DNA of 64,000 bases, from contig NC_136003.1 of assembly GCF_048128805.1 (NCBI RefSeq), forward strand, positions 26,852,385 through 26,916,384, given 5' to 3'. Within the stretch, counting starts at the first letter, position 1, and every line of letters begins with the position of its first letter. The DNA comes from Centroberyx gerrardi. Taxonomy: Eukaryota; Chordata; Actinopteri; Beryciformes; Berycidae. Shown piece after piece: positions 12,712-23,400 of this stretch. The notes beneath the pieces are model-generated. The model was not told where the DNA came from. It worked only from the letters and a program-made list of their open reading frames with translations, and ran no database searches. The position numbers and the translations under genes are program-made.

Positions 12712-14851
12712 AATAACTATTGTGTAATAACAACTCTGTGTAATGCTGTATATCGTGTTGAAATAGAAATCTTCTAGTGTTCATTGAATTACACACATAG
12801 GCTTGCACATGTACTACGAAACTAAACACCTTAATTTTATCCCTGAAATGTCCTTAATTTCTCCATTACATAAACATTATCTAATCATTAAAAATAGCAT
12901 AGCTTGAAAAAACTAAGGTTTAGTATCATGGATCTATTGAATGGGTGGATTCATGGAGATACTAGTAATTAAGGGATTTTTTTTATGCCTTTTGTGCATG
13001 GATTACAGGGTTATTAAGGAGTTATTAATGGAAAGTTCCTGTCTCCCTGAATTTTTCATCATATTAAAAAAATGGGGGTGATTGAGGGGGTTTCGATGGG
13101 GTCATTAATAACTCCCTTAACTAATTTTAAGGTGATTTTGCATGAATTATGGGATGAATTAATGTAAATGAATGTAAATGTAAGGTTATTTTAAGGGATT
13201 AGTGGTACAGTACAGTGTTGAGTCAGTGGAGTTTTAGTAATTCAAACACAGATCTCACAGCGCCCTCTGCAGGCCTTCAATCATATTGCACCCTTGAATG
13301 TGTTAATGTTCAAATAATCACATTATTCTGTTGTGTTGCTCCTTTATTTGAAACATAAAAGTACTTAAACTGAACATTTATCCGTTTTTGAAACATTGGA
13401 GATGGACGCATTTCTTTCAAATCAAACCATCTCTCTCTCTTTCTCTCTCTCTCTCACACACACGCAGTCACTTTCTCATTCATTCAGTCAGTCAACAAGA
13501 TATTTGGAGCAAATTATCATACTGTCCTCCACACCTCAGATAGTATTGATTTACAATCATTCTATCAGTCAGTCATTCATTGGCAAAAGTACAAATAGGC
13601 ATGTTATGGGGAGGCGCGGGCGTCCTCCACTCACATTTTCAAAAGCCACAAGCTTCATGTTGACCCAACCATTTCTGTGTTTCCACCCCGTTAAAAGGAA
13701 TACACAGGGTTTTGGGGAGACTGTCCTGTTGGGCAGCTTAGCTGTTAAGAGATGAGAACATAGACGCCAAAACCATCCATGTGTCCCCGGTAGATCGTTC
13801 ACTTTGGTGCTCCATGCTAACTCTTTAGCATACACAATGTTGAGCGATAGTGGGCGGTTAGCATTATCATTATAGAAGACTGACCTTTTGGTAATAAAAA
13901 AGTTAATTAGTTATATTATATGGCCTGTAGACTCATAAATTAAAAAAAATAAATATCATTAAATCAATATAGCTGACGTAGCCAGGTTTATTTTTGGAGC
14001 TATTTCAGGTGAGTATTCATCCGCTGCGCAGTAATTTTTAGCCCTTTTAGCCCTATTCCCTTTGCCCACCACTTCCACTTCCTATGGAAACAGGAAAAGT
14101 AGTCCCTACTAGTTCAACACATTGTTATTTTTGGATTGTACTCAATGTAAATTTTTTAAATCTTTGACACAAAACTGCCAGACTTAGCCACATATCATTT
14201 CAGATTACTAACCATTTAGCTTTAGCGCAGCTGTAAGATCTCATAACGCTACTATCACTCAACATAGTAAATGCTAAAGTGTTAGCATGGAGCACTGGGG
14301 GCCAATGATCTACCGGGGACACATGGAGGATTTCGGTGTCTCTGTTCTCATCACTTACCAGATAAGTTGACCGACGGGCCAATCTCCCAAAAGCTTGGTG
14401 TAGCCTATTCCTTTAAGCATCGCCCCACAAGGTACATAACAACTGGCGGTGTCAGTTAGTCATACACGATGTTTTAGTGTCCATGTTGGTCAGTGCAGCG
14501 GGTCACTAAGCAGACATCCTGAGGTCCGATCCTAACGCTGTAGGATGTGTAGTAGCTAGTGTTTTGAAATGTGTAGAGTGGCGAGGGGTTTAGTGTTCAG
14601 AATGGTGTTAGTGTTTCTAACAGCATCGCTTTTTCTCAGTTATTCCTTGAAGCATGTGCCGTTACTTTTGGTTAGTGATAAATAAATGGAGGTACTAGCT
14701 TTCTTACACTGTTTTCGAGTCACATACTTCACGTCTGCCGGCCAATCAAGGTGTCTTTCTCTCTCTCTCTCTCTTTCCAATTATCTCCCTCTATCCCTTC
14801 CTCCCTCCCTCTCTCTCTCTCTCTCTCGCTCTCTCTCTGCGCCCCTCTCTC
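12712..14851. other. Spacer between the PRY-SPRY gene and akt1s1 (converging genes)
   Basis: No coding exon is seen. The region contains the foldback element at 13691-14416, a CT/CA-rich tract near 13430-13465 and a (CT)n tract at about 14755-14851. The 3' untranslated region of akt1s1, read on the minus strand, must begin at 14851. TTTATT at about 13987 and 13342, which is AATAAA on the minus strand, are possible poly(A) signals for it. Confidence 0.5.
13691..14416. mobile_element. Foldback, piggyBac-like short element bounded by TTAA
   Basis: The two ends are long imperfect inverted repeats of roughly 190 bp. The left end starts TTAAAAGGAATACACAGG and the right end, read on the minus strand, starts TTAAAGGAATAGGCTACA. 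Both arms share GATGAGAACA, CCATGTGTCCCCGGTAGATC and GTGCTCCATGCTAAC. TTAA at both edges fits the piggyBac target site. No transposase is readable. It lies just 3' of the akt1s1 stop codon and may be part of that gene's 3' untranslated region. Confidence 0.7.
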
Positions 14852-16582
14852 TCAGTGTTTGAGGGAGAAGTCCCCTGTGTTGAGCCGAGGGCGGGGCAGG
14901 GCTCCGAACATCTCCGTCCCGTCGTTGGCTCCGGGGGCCAGCAGGGCCTTCATACTGGCAGCGATGTGTTCCAGGTCCGCACAGCCCACCTGCAGGACGG
15001 AGGGAGGGTCTGGGTGTCAGCACGCAACACGAGGGTGGTAGTTTCACGTGAATTATGATGTATCGATGTCCTCAAATTTCGCAAAAAATGTTTTTACAGT
15101 CGCTTGAGGCAGAAATGATTTTTTTGTCAATAAAAAAATAGTGCATTAATTAGCAATGGAAACTCACTTTGAATAAATAATGGCATAGCCCTGGTTCGTT
15201 TTTATTGCCCGACAGATGAAAAGTGGCTTTGGAAATGTTACTTGTAAAACATCTCTCCACCATGCTTGCCCAATTATCCATTCTAATCAATTCTTTCTTT
15301 CTTTATCTGTTTCGTTTCTTCTCTTGGATGGATCTTTTTGGCATTCAGGAAGTTGCTTCAACTCAGCTGATGAAAACACAGTGAATTCGCATTTTATTTT
15401 TTGCGATATTTCAAAAAGGTTGTTTAAAATTAACAACAGTTTGATGGAAACAAATTCTCTTGCCTTGGGATCCAGGCTCATGAAATCTACTCTTACTCTT
15501 GTCACACCAGCATAATTCCCACAACCCATTTTGCTTCTTCACCAATAGTTCAAAAACACAATACACTATGAGAATTTCTTAGATGCAGTGACAGCATCTG
15601 AAGTATTAGGATCAGCGCTGACCCGGCAAATGAAGTTGTCCTGGTATTAATAAATTAATGACATGAGCTGCGGCTCATTCTAAAACTTTTCCACTGGGAG
15701 CAAAAATGTCTCCTGAGGTGAAAATGATGAAACGCTGCTTCACAGGCAGAGCAGCTTCTGTTTAGAAGAGCAGTCTTGGCTATGAAAGATAAATACCATT
15801 CTGTTTTATCAGGCCTAACCTACTACACTATTCTTTATCTATTAACCTATTCTGACTAAAACAATGAGAAGCTATATCCTCTAGCCTATGTTATGTAACC
15901 TATTTTCTATTTTTACTATTATCTATCACTGTTATTAGTTTATTTGATTGAGGATTGTTGGTCACAGACATCGGTCACAGCATAATTTCCTCAAATGACA
16001 AATAAACACCGTTGATGCACTTATTCCTGTAATTGTTTTATACTAGGCCAATACTAGAATGACTGAATAACTTAATGCACGTCGAGTCGTAACTTGGTTT
16101 TGGTCATTTTGGTACCGGTGCACCTCTGCACATGCAAACCATGTCTGTACTGTTGTATTACTGTATGCAACACTCAGGAAAGCTCCTGTGCACTGACCCG
16201 TTCTCCACTGTTGGCGTCTCCCGGAGCCCCTCGGTTCCCTCTGTAGCCCCACACCGGCACAGAGACGGGCAGCGAGCGGGCCAGGGCCATGGGGTGGGGG
16301 TGACGGGACGAGAACGCAGCCTGACCCACAGCCATGCTGCGAGAGGGAGGGGGGGCGTCCTCACTCAGCGAGCCTACCACAAACAAACAAACAAACAAAC
16401 AAACAAACAAACAAAGACATTAAAAAATACATCCTGATAACACACAGACCCGCATCCGTGTCACCGCTTTCAATCCGCATCCCACGCTCTCACCATCAGT
16501 ACTCTCCTCCTCGCCGTCGGACTCGAAGAACGGCTCACAGTCGCGGGACAGAGAGTCCTCGTCCATCGAGAAAACGCCTGAA

Positions 16583-16624
<42 letters not shown>

Positions 16625-17476
16625 AACACATCAGTACTCGATGCACACAGACCGACTGAAAAGTGCAGGTTACCAGATTCAACCCTCACCGGCGCTTTCG
16701 TTCAGATTGCGTCTCCTCTCGTCCATGTCCTCCTCCTCCTCCTCCTCTTCCTCCTCCTCGTCCTCACACTCCTCCTCCAGGTCCACTATCCCGGGCCTCT
16801 GTCTCCCTCTCTCCGCCTCCTCCAGCGCGCCCCGCTCCCGTTCCCGCTCCCCGTTGCCGTTCTGCCCGCCGGCCTGGCCGGTGACGGCCCCGGCGCTGTA
16901 GATGGACGGGTAGCTTTGGGAATACAGTCTGGCGTTGGGGCTGACTCCGCCCGCCCCGCCGTCTCCTGTCAGGCTCTGCAACGACAACAAACATTCAGGA
17001 CGCTGACATCAGAAATAAACAGATACCACAGTGCAGTCCGGGAAGGCGGGCGGCACACTCACCCCCCTGGTTCCCCCCTGGGTGTCAGCGGTGAGGTCGA
17101 CCACCAGCTGGGCCCCGCCCTCCCCCCCGGGCTGGCGCGTGTGCCTCTGGGCGGTCAGCATGGTGGTGGAGTGCAGCACGGCGATGTCGTCCATGTAGCG
17201 GCGGGCCGACTCGCCCAGCGCCCCCTGACCCCACACGTTGTAGGAGAAGTCGCACTTCCGGGGAAAGGCGCCGCCGCCGCTCTCCCTCTTCCTCACGCCG
17301 TCTCCCTCCGCCGCCACCGCCGACGCCAACGGCCGGAACTTCCTGCAGGCTGTGAGTATGGCCAGGTCGCAGCCGGATTTTTGGCAGTAGGCTTCCGCGG
17401 CGGAGAGCAGCGCCAGCCAGCTCTCCTTGTGGTTGTCGGGGATCTCCGGGTCGGACGACTGGGTGATGGAGGCCAT
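14852..17476 (-). CDS. akt1s1: Proline-rich AKT1 substrate 1 (PRAS40), 365 aa
   Basis: Five coding exons on the minus strand: 17476-17063, 16975-16690, 16577-16494, 16373-16198 and 14989-14852, all phases consistent. PRAS40 binds Raptor and inhibits mTORC1 until AKT and mTORC1 phosphorylate it. Family marks seen are an N-terminal [12 protein letters not shown] helix, a TOS motif FSMDE near residue 236 (FVMDE in human), the [10 protein letters not shown] segment with the mTORC1 site serine near residue 299, and the AKT site in LPRPRLNT, threonine near residue 358. The C-terminal [13 protein letters not shown] helix is also typical. It is longer than human PRAS40 (256 aa). The extra length is mostly exon 2, which has a Glu/Asp run of over ten residues, and exon 1. 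It stands head to head with tbc1d17, as in human. The identification is firm; exact start and end are inferred. Confidence 0.93.
16381..16411. repeat. (CAAA)n repeat in an akt1s1 intron
   Basis: About eight CAAA units. On the minus strand it is a GTTT-rich tract that ends a few bases before the acceptor of akt1s1 coding exon 4, so it serves as the polypyrimidine tract. Confidence 0.9.
16584..16620. repeat. (GA)n repeat at an akt1s1 splice acceptor
   Basis: About eighteen GA units. On the minus strand this is a (CT)n tract directly upstream of the acceptor of akt1s1 coding exon 3, the 84-bp exon that carries the TOS motif. Repeat-length change here could affect its splicing. Confidence 0.9.
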
Positions 17477-18560
17477 GATGGTGCAAAGTACTGCCAGTCG
17501 CTCTCTTTTAGACGGGTTTACTTGATGAAGGAATGTAACAATGCTGATGAACGCCTTTAGAGGTGAAGAGTGTGGAGGTTCAGTCGAATCAGATGCAGGT
17601 TTGAGAGATTTTGTTGATTTCGGGCGCCGAGCTTAATCTTGACAATCAACTTGGTAGCTCTTAGATTTGCTGTGGCGTATCGAACTTTTGCACAAATTGC
17701 AGGTGGATAAATCTGTATGGCAGTTCTGTTTCGTCGGTCTTGCTGGTTTAAGCCTACTTTTTTAAAAAAATGAAAGATCTAGCAGGTAAAGAGGCACTAG
17801 GTGACTGTTATGATATGGTGTATTAGGCCTGCGTGTCCTTATGCATCAGAGAGCCAGGGGAGAGCCGGGGAGACGATGCACGTTGCTGGTGATGCCTGGA
17901 AGAAAAACAAAACAACATCAGTGACATAGAAATAGGGAAAATGACAAGAGCAATCACTGGAAATGGATGCCTCTTATTTCTGCTCTGGGATCAGTTTATG
18001 AGCTGGAGCCCGTTGCACTAATCAGATTGAACCCCCTGCAGATAAATATATAAATACGACCTGGATAAACTGATCTGTCCTCTACTGTCGCAGTCCCCCC
18101 CCCCCCCATCTCTTTCTATGGTTAGCTGCTAGCAACCACTGCTGCTGCCCGATGCCATGTAACGACGCTGCTCTCGATTTATCCTCTTTTTGTTTCCACT
18201 GTCACCTTTGCCAACCGTCCCGCCTTGTTTTAAAGTGCATGCTACGGACTTTTCTGCACGGCGGCTGCCGCTGCTGCTGCTGTTGTTGTTGTTGTTGTTG
18301 ATCTTGTTTGTTCAGTGTTGTGTGCAGCCTCCTCATGATGGGACCCACATTTCACCTCCATGTTTAACGCTTTAGCAGGAGCCCAGACGCGGAAGTATAA
18401 ATTGGACAAACGAGGGCAGAAGTTCGCCTACCTGTTCGGTTTCTTCCTTCCTCGTTGCCAGATATTTATCTTTCCTAAACTTTGCTTCTTTTAATCCTGC
18501 GTTGTGTGTCTTCTCCCTGGGTTTCTCTCCCCTAGACTCCTCACCAGTGGCAAGTTAGCC
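17477..18560 (-). promoter_or_regulatory. akt1s1 5' leader and likely promoter region
   Basis: On the minus strand a good acceptor (TTTTTCTTCCAG) is at 17897-17908, so the coding exon probably starts near 17896. A donor AACAG|GTAGGC sits at about 18434. A noncoding first exon upstream of that, ending at 18435, is therefore likely, with the promoter beyond about 18550. This is inferred from splice signals alone. A CAG/CAA-type run (minus strand) lies at 18269-18300. Confidence 0.45.
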
Positions 18561-20380
18561 AGGATAAAAATATAACACTTCCGGCCAAATCTTTCAAAGT
18601 AAAAGCCCTGTTGACGAACACGTGTTACAGTCTACGGTTGCAACTTTTTTGTGTGTAATACGAAGTGCCAAATTGAAAAGAAAGGGAATATTTAAGGAGG
18701 AATTTGTGATAGTTGGGAATACAACTGTTGCTTTTTGCCCAGAATCAGCCCTTAACCAATGTGAGTACCATGACCCCAATACGCACTTAATCCGTTTTTC
18801 TGACAAATCTTGGTTTTATTTTGAAGGTGGAATCGGTAACATCCGGTCTTATGTCGGACTAACTCTGACTAACTTGACGCAGTTTTGACGTCGCCTGTTT
18901 ACAGACGTTCCAATCGAACGCACGTTGTACACGTGACTGGGCTCAGTGGGCGGGCTCGTGCTCGCCCTGTTCTCGTGCACGTGGACGACTCAAGGCCCCG
19001 TTCAATTACAAAGCCCTCTCCTCTCTCCTAGCTCCTCTCCTACTCCTCCATCTTCACCTCGGCCTGCCTGCCAGCTGGTCACAAGTTGAATTAATTCCTC
19101 ACTGACAATACAATCGAGGCTTTGTGCCTCTCGGGTAAATTTCATATTCACAAGTCCAGAGTGTCGCACACCAACCTAATTATTGCTTGTTTACCATCCA
19201 CAATAAAGGTGTTGTGGACTCACTAATTAAATTATCTGATAGTAAGAAGGCAATTAAAGCATGCATAATAATAATAATAATAATAATAATAATTAAAAAA
19301 AGATTGTCAAATATATTGATAACAGAGACAGGCTTTAAAGATAATACTGCAATTCCTTATTTCATCCAAACTTTACTTTGTTGGCACATTTTTTCCGTTT
19401 TCTTGTGTTTTATTTAAAGAATTGTCATTTAATTTGATCCCTCCACCTTAGCCTAAGTGTTTTTATTATTACACTGACGAGCAAAGATAAAGCAAATGGC
19501 AAGAAATTTATGTGGAAACCATATCGAAACCACATAAGGGCAGCATTCAGGATCAGTTTTCCCTTTAAGCTGTGTGCGTCTGTGCAAGACTGTTTAGTGA
19601 ATTAAATTCATTCATGATCAGTGACCAAAGACGTTGTTCCACTCTGCCCGCAGAAAATTAGTCGATATAAGCGGGTTTCTGTGGCAAATGCTATTAGATG
19701 GCGGGCGTCACTGCAGATAGATCAGGCCTACCAATGGTAATTTTGTGTAATAATGGATTCTGTCAACATTTGTGTGAGTAAATGATACATTCGAGAGACA
19801 AACCGCTGGCTTCTTACCTGCCTGTACCTGTCAATGCTAATGCTGCGTTTAAGTCGTATGGGAAAGAAGGAAGCTATGAGCTCTCCGTTTTAAAATAACG
19901 TTCACGCTAGATTTCAGGTGAAACTACACTTGGTACACTCGGGAGTTAGGGTTAGATGGACCCTATTTCTGATCCCTGACGTCTGATGTCACCAAAAAGG
20001 AATACTGGCAGAGTAGAGGATGACATATTAATGTCAAATAAAACCATCAAAAGGAACAATTTTCATCGCTGGATTTTTCGTTTGTGGTTGAGGTTGCAAT
20101 GTTTGTGAAATATACACTCAAATGTATCACTCACAAAGTGCATGTCTGTTAAGTGTGGAAACAAGATGATCAGCAGGAGTAACCAAAGACCACAGGAGAC
20201 TTAAATCATGGCGGCTTGACACGTTGCTTTTAGCTTCCAACGTTCCCGCAGTTATTCCTATACGACTTGAATGCATCATAAACCTATGGGCTACAAATTT
20301 ACCTACAGTTGTTACATATGTTTGACCTCTGATTGGCTCCTTGTAGCCCATATGTGTAATGACGTCTCTCGTGGGGGCGG
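18561..20380. other. Spacer between akt1s1 and tbc1d17 (diverging genes)
   Basis: I see no coding exon. Contents include an E-box-like CACGTG at about 18977 and nearby CpG-containing sequence at 18890-18990, an (ATA)n tract at 19265-19293, and otherwise AT-rich sequence. The gap between the two start codons is about 3 kb, so a shared bidirectional promoter is less likely than two separate ones. Confidence 0.45.
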
Positions 20381-20381
20381 G

Positions 20382-20456
20382 GCTTCTCGGAGGGAGGAAG
20401 TGTGACGTAACTTTTGTTTTGGAAAAACCGAGCAGAGAGACACAAGCGACGGAAGA
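20382..20456 (+). promoter_or_regulatory. tbc1d17 proximal promoter / 5' leader
   Basis: Just upstream of the start codon are a GC box within GTGGGGGCGGGGCTTC (about 20371-20386) and a CRE-like TGACGTAA at 20403-20410. There is no TATA box. GC box plus CRE without TATA is common for housekeeping genes; the transcription start is not determined. Confidence 0.45.
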
Positions 20457-23400
20457 ATGGAGCCAAAGGTGGAGAATTATAAGGTATACCTGGGTTGTCA
20501 CTGGCAGCTTGTACATTTAGTTTAACGTAACTGTTAGCAACTTTTCTGCCACTTGGTTGTGATATTTTGGGTGGATCTGTCACCTTCTCAAAGTCATACA
20601 AATTGTATGTAACGTTGAACCAGCCGATCTGGTTGTTAGCTAAACATTATACTAGCCAAAGTTTGCGATGCATAAGTCATAACCAATGGCAGTTTCTACA
20701 GACATGAATGCCGTTTGTCTGATTGTAACCACTCAACCTGAACTCCGGTGTGTAGCTTCTAGCTAGCGGCTAGCTGTATTACCATACAGATAGGATAGCT
20801 AGCTAACTCAGTCGATGGTGTATCATAGTAAGGTCCACCCAGTTCTTTTTTAGATGAATCCGATTCTGTTTAGCTGGCTCGGCTTGACCGACTGACCGGA
20901 CAGACAAAACGTCCTTTGATCATGTGATACATCTCTCACTTGCTAGCTCCTGGTTTTGCTATCTCTTTCATCCAACGTAGCTACTTGTTATGTGATAAAG
21001 CGTTTGATGCCCCAAATCTATATTATGATGTTGTTTCTGGTCAGTTATGATATTGTTGATGCAGTAGTTCTACACCCGTTTTGTGTTTACAATATGATAT
21101 GTCCTGCTTTCTTGTATGGAGAGAACGTGACGCCACACTCCCTTCAAAAATCTAACAATTTAATGTTGCCTTGTTTATCGGCAAATACACAAACCTCGTA
21201 GAGCAAGACTCGGGACTCTTAAGGAACAGTTAGGAGCTACTGTTCAATTCGGCATACTTCCAATCCACCAAGCAGCACTGGTTTTGGTAAAACGTCAACT
21301 TTATAATTGATTGGCCTATTTTTCCTAAGCTATACTTCCATCAAAATACTCCACAGTGGGCGGTAGTGAGCACTGAGCAGTGTGATCCAATTCTAGAAGT
21401 GGAGATATTATTGAAACAAAGTGCTGCTTGATGAATCATACTGTAGGTATGTATGTCGAATTTTCCAAAGTATCTGTGCTAGTGATATGTAACTCTCACT
21501 TACTAAGTGTTAGTTTTGCTAACTTTCCTACCAAGTAAGTACTGGTTACATAATAGCTCAGATTTATGATCATATTGTTTATGGTCAGTTATGTCCTTGA
21601 TGCAATAGATCTATATAGATGTCGTTTCCAGGGGGAGTCCCCACACAGATCAGGTGGCATGACTAGGTGATTTGCTTTCATGTGACTAATTAGAGATTAG
21701 GTCAACCTCTTATTATTACCATAGCACATACCAGAGTCAATCCCCACCCCTCCCCACAGATTTAGAATACACTTGCCATACTCTTGCCCAGCCTGTTCCT
21801 ATGACTGGAATCCAGTGTAACTGGAAGTGAGGCGTCTTATTACAGCTCAGCTTACCCTTTATAATGGATATTGCTGTTTTACATTCTGTATGTGTGGGGT
21901 TTTCCTTGTCCTCAGCTGATATTTGAGAAGGAGGGGGTTTACCTCCACACAAATGCCAAGAGGAGCAACCAGGACACCACCATCCCCGGGTTCATCCGCA
22001 TTGTGGAGCGGGTAAGAGAATCTGTGTGAGTCAAGTCTACTGAAATACAAAGAAATTGATCAGCAAAGCACTGGGATAACTGTGTGTTTGTGTTTAGGGT
22101 GGGGAACCAGCTTTAGAGTGGAGCCCGCTAGAGGATGAGGGTCGAACTGCCCCGGCCGTATTCTACACTAAAAAGGTCAGCGGTCATCTGTTTGATATTC
22201 ATGGACAGAGAAGAAATACTTGTCGCTCTCCTCTTGAAACATCCTCCTCCATCCTCCTCTTGAAGCTGAAACATAATTCTAATTTTTGTGCTTCCTACCC
22301 GTTAGGATGGAGAAGGAGGCGAGGAGGATACGAACTTTGACCCTGGGTATGAGCCGGACTGGGCAGTTATCAGCACAGTGAAGAAAGATCGAGAGCATGT
22401 CCCAGTCAAAGAGTCAGGTACAGTTTGCATTTCTGTCATATTAGCTGTGATTACATGCACAGGGGATGTGTGTGTTATTTTCAGTCACATATGGAAGGGT
22501 GTAAAATATGAATCAGAGGAGAAACTATGAATAATGGCTGTGTTTTTGCCTTTTTGTTTTCAGGCCAGTGGTCGTTCTCCTTGCCTCTGTCAGAGCTGTA
22601 CTCTCTCCGGAGGGCCCGCTTCTCTTTGGGCCGAAACTTCCTGGTGTTGACCAGCAGGGGGGGCCACCCACTGCCTCCTCTGCACTTCCACAGAGGGGGA
22701 ACCAGGGAGCTGCTGCGGGCCCTGCAGCGTTACATCATCCTGGCTCCGTAAGTATGACCAGACGAGCCTACCAGCGGCTCTCTGTCTGTCTGGGTCGTCC
22801 TGTAAGTGTGTGAAAGTGCATCTCATGATGATTAGCTGAGCAGCTGATGTACAGTACAGTGTTGTTTTATCTCCCTGTTGATACATCACATGATCGGAAC
22901 GGCATCACATGACTCCTACTGTTTGTGTGTTTCTCTGTTATCTTTAGGTCCCCGGTGGACGGGCGGCTGTTCCTTGCCTACCCTCATGACTCAGGCGCCC
23001 TCTCTCAGTCCTTCGACGAGCTGCAGCTCCTTGATGATGGAGGCTCTGATCTTGTCTCGGTAGTTGTTTTGTTTTTTTGTTTTTGATTGAAAGAAAAGGA
23101 GGTAGGGGAGAGGGTCCAAGTTAAAATGTGTTTATTTATATAGCCCTTAATCACATGCATGTCTCAAAGGGCTTTACAGACAATAAGTCTAACTAGATCC
23201 AACTGATCAACAATCAAACATAGAACAGAATGGTATAGGACAAACATAAAGATGCAGGACAAAGCACAAGACACACAATAGCAGATTTTAGCACTTGGTA
23301 TGCTTTGTAAACTTGTAGGGTAGCGCATTGTGCATTTTAAAGGGGCAATAAGTACATTTTTTACCGCCCCATAGCACAAACAGACCATAATATATCTGCA

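Noticed and set aside
16458-16901. Plus-strand frames rich in Ser, Arg and Pro
   Set aside because: They are antisense shadows of akt1s1 coding exons 2-3.
16916-17560. 214-codon plus-strand frame
   Set aside because: Antisense to akt1s1 exon 1; the minus frame matches PRAS40 with correct splice sites.
17477-20456. Single bidirectional promoter for akt1s1 and tbc1d17
   Set aside because: The start codons are 3 kb apart and separate promoter-like sequences appear near each gene.
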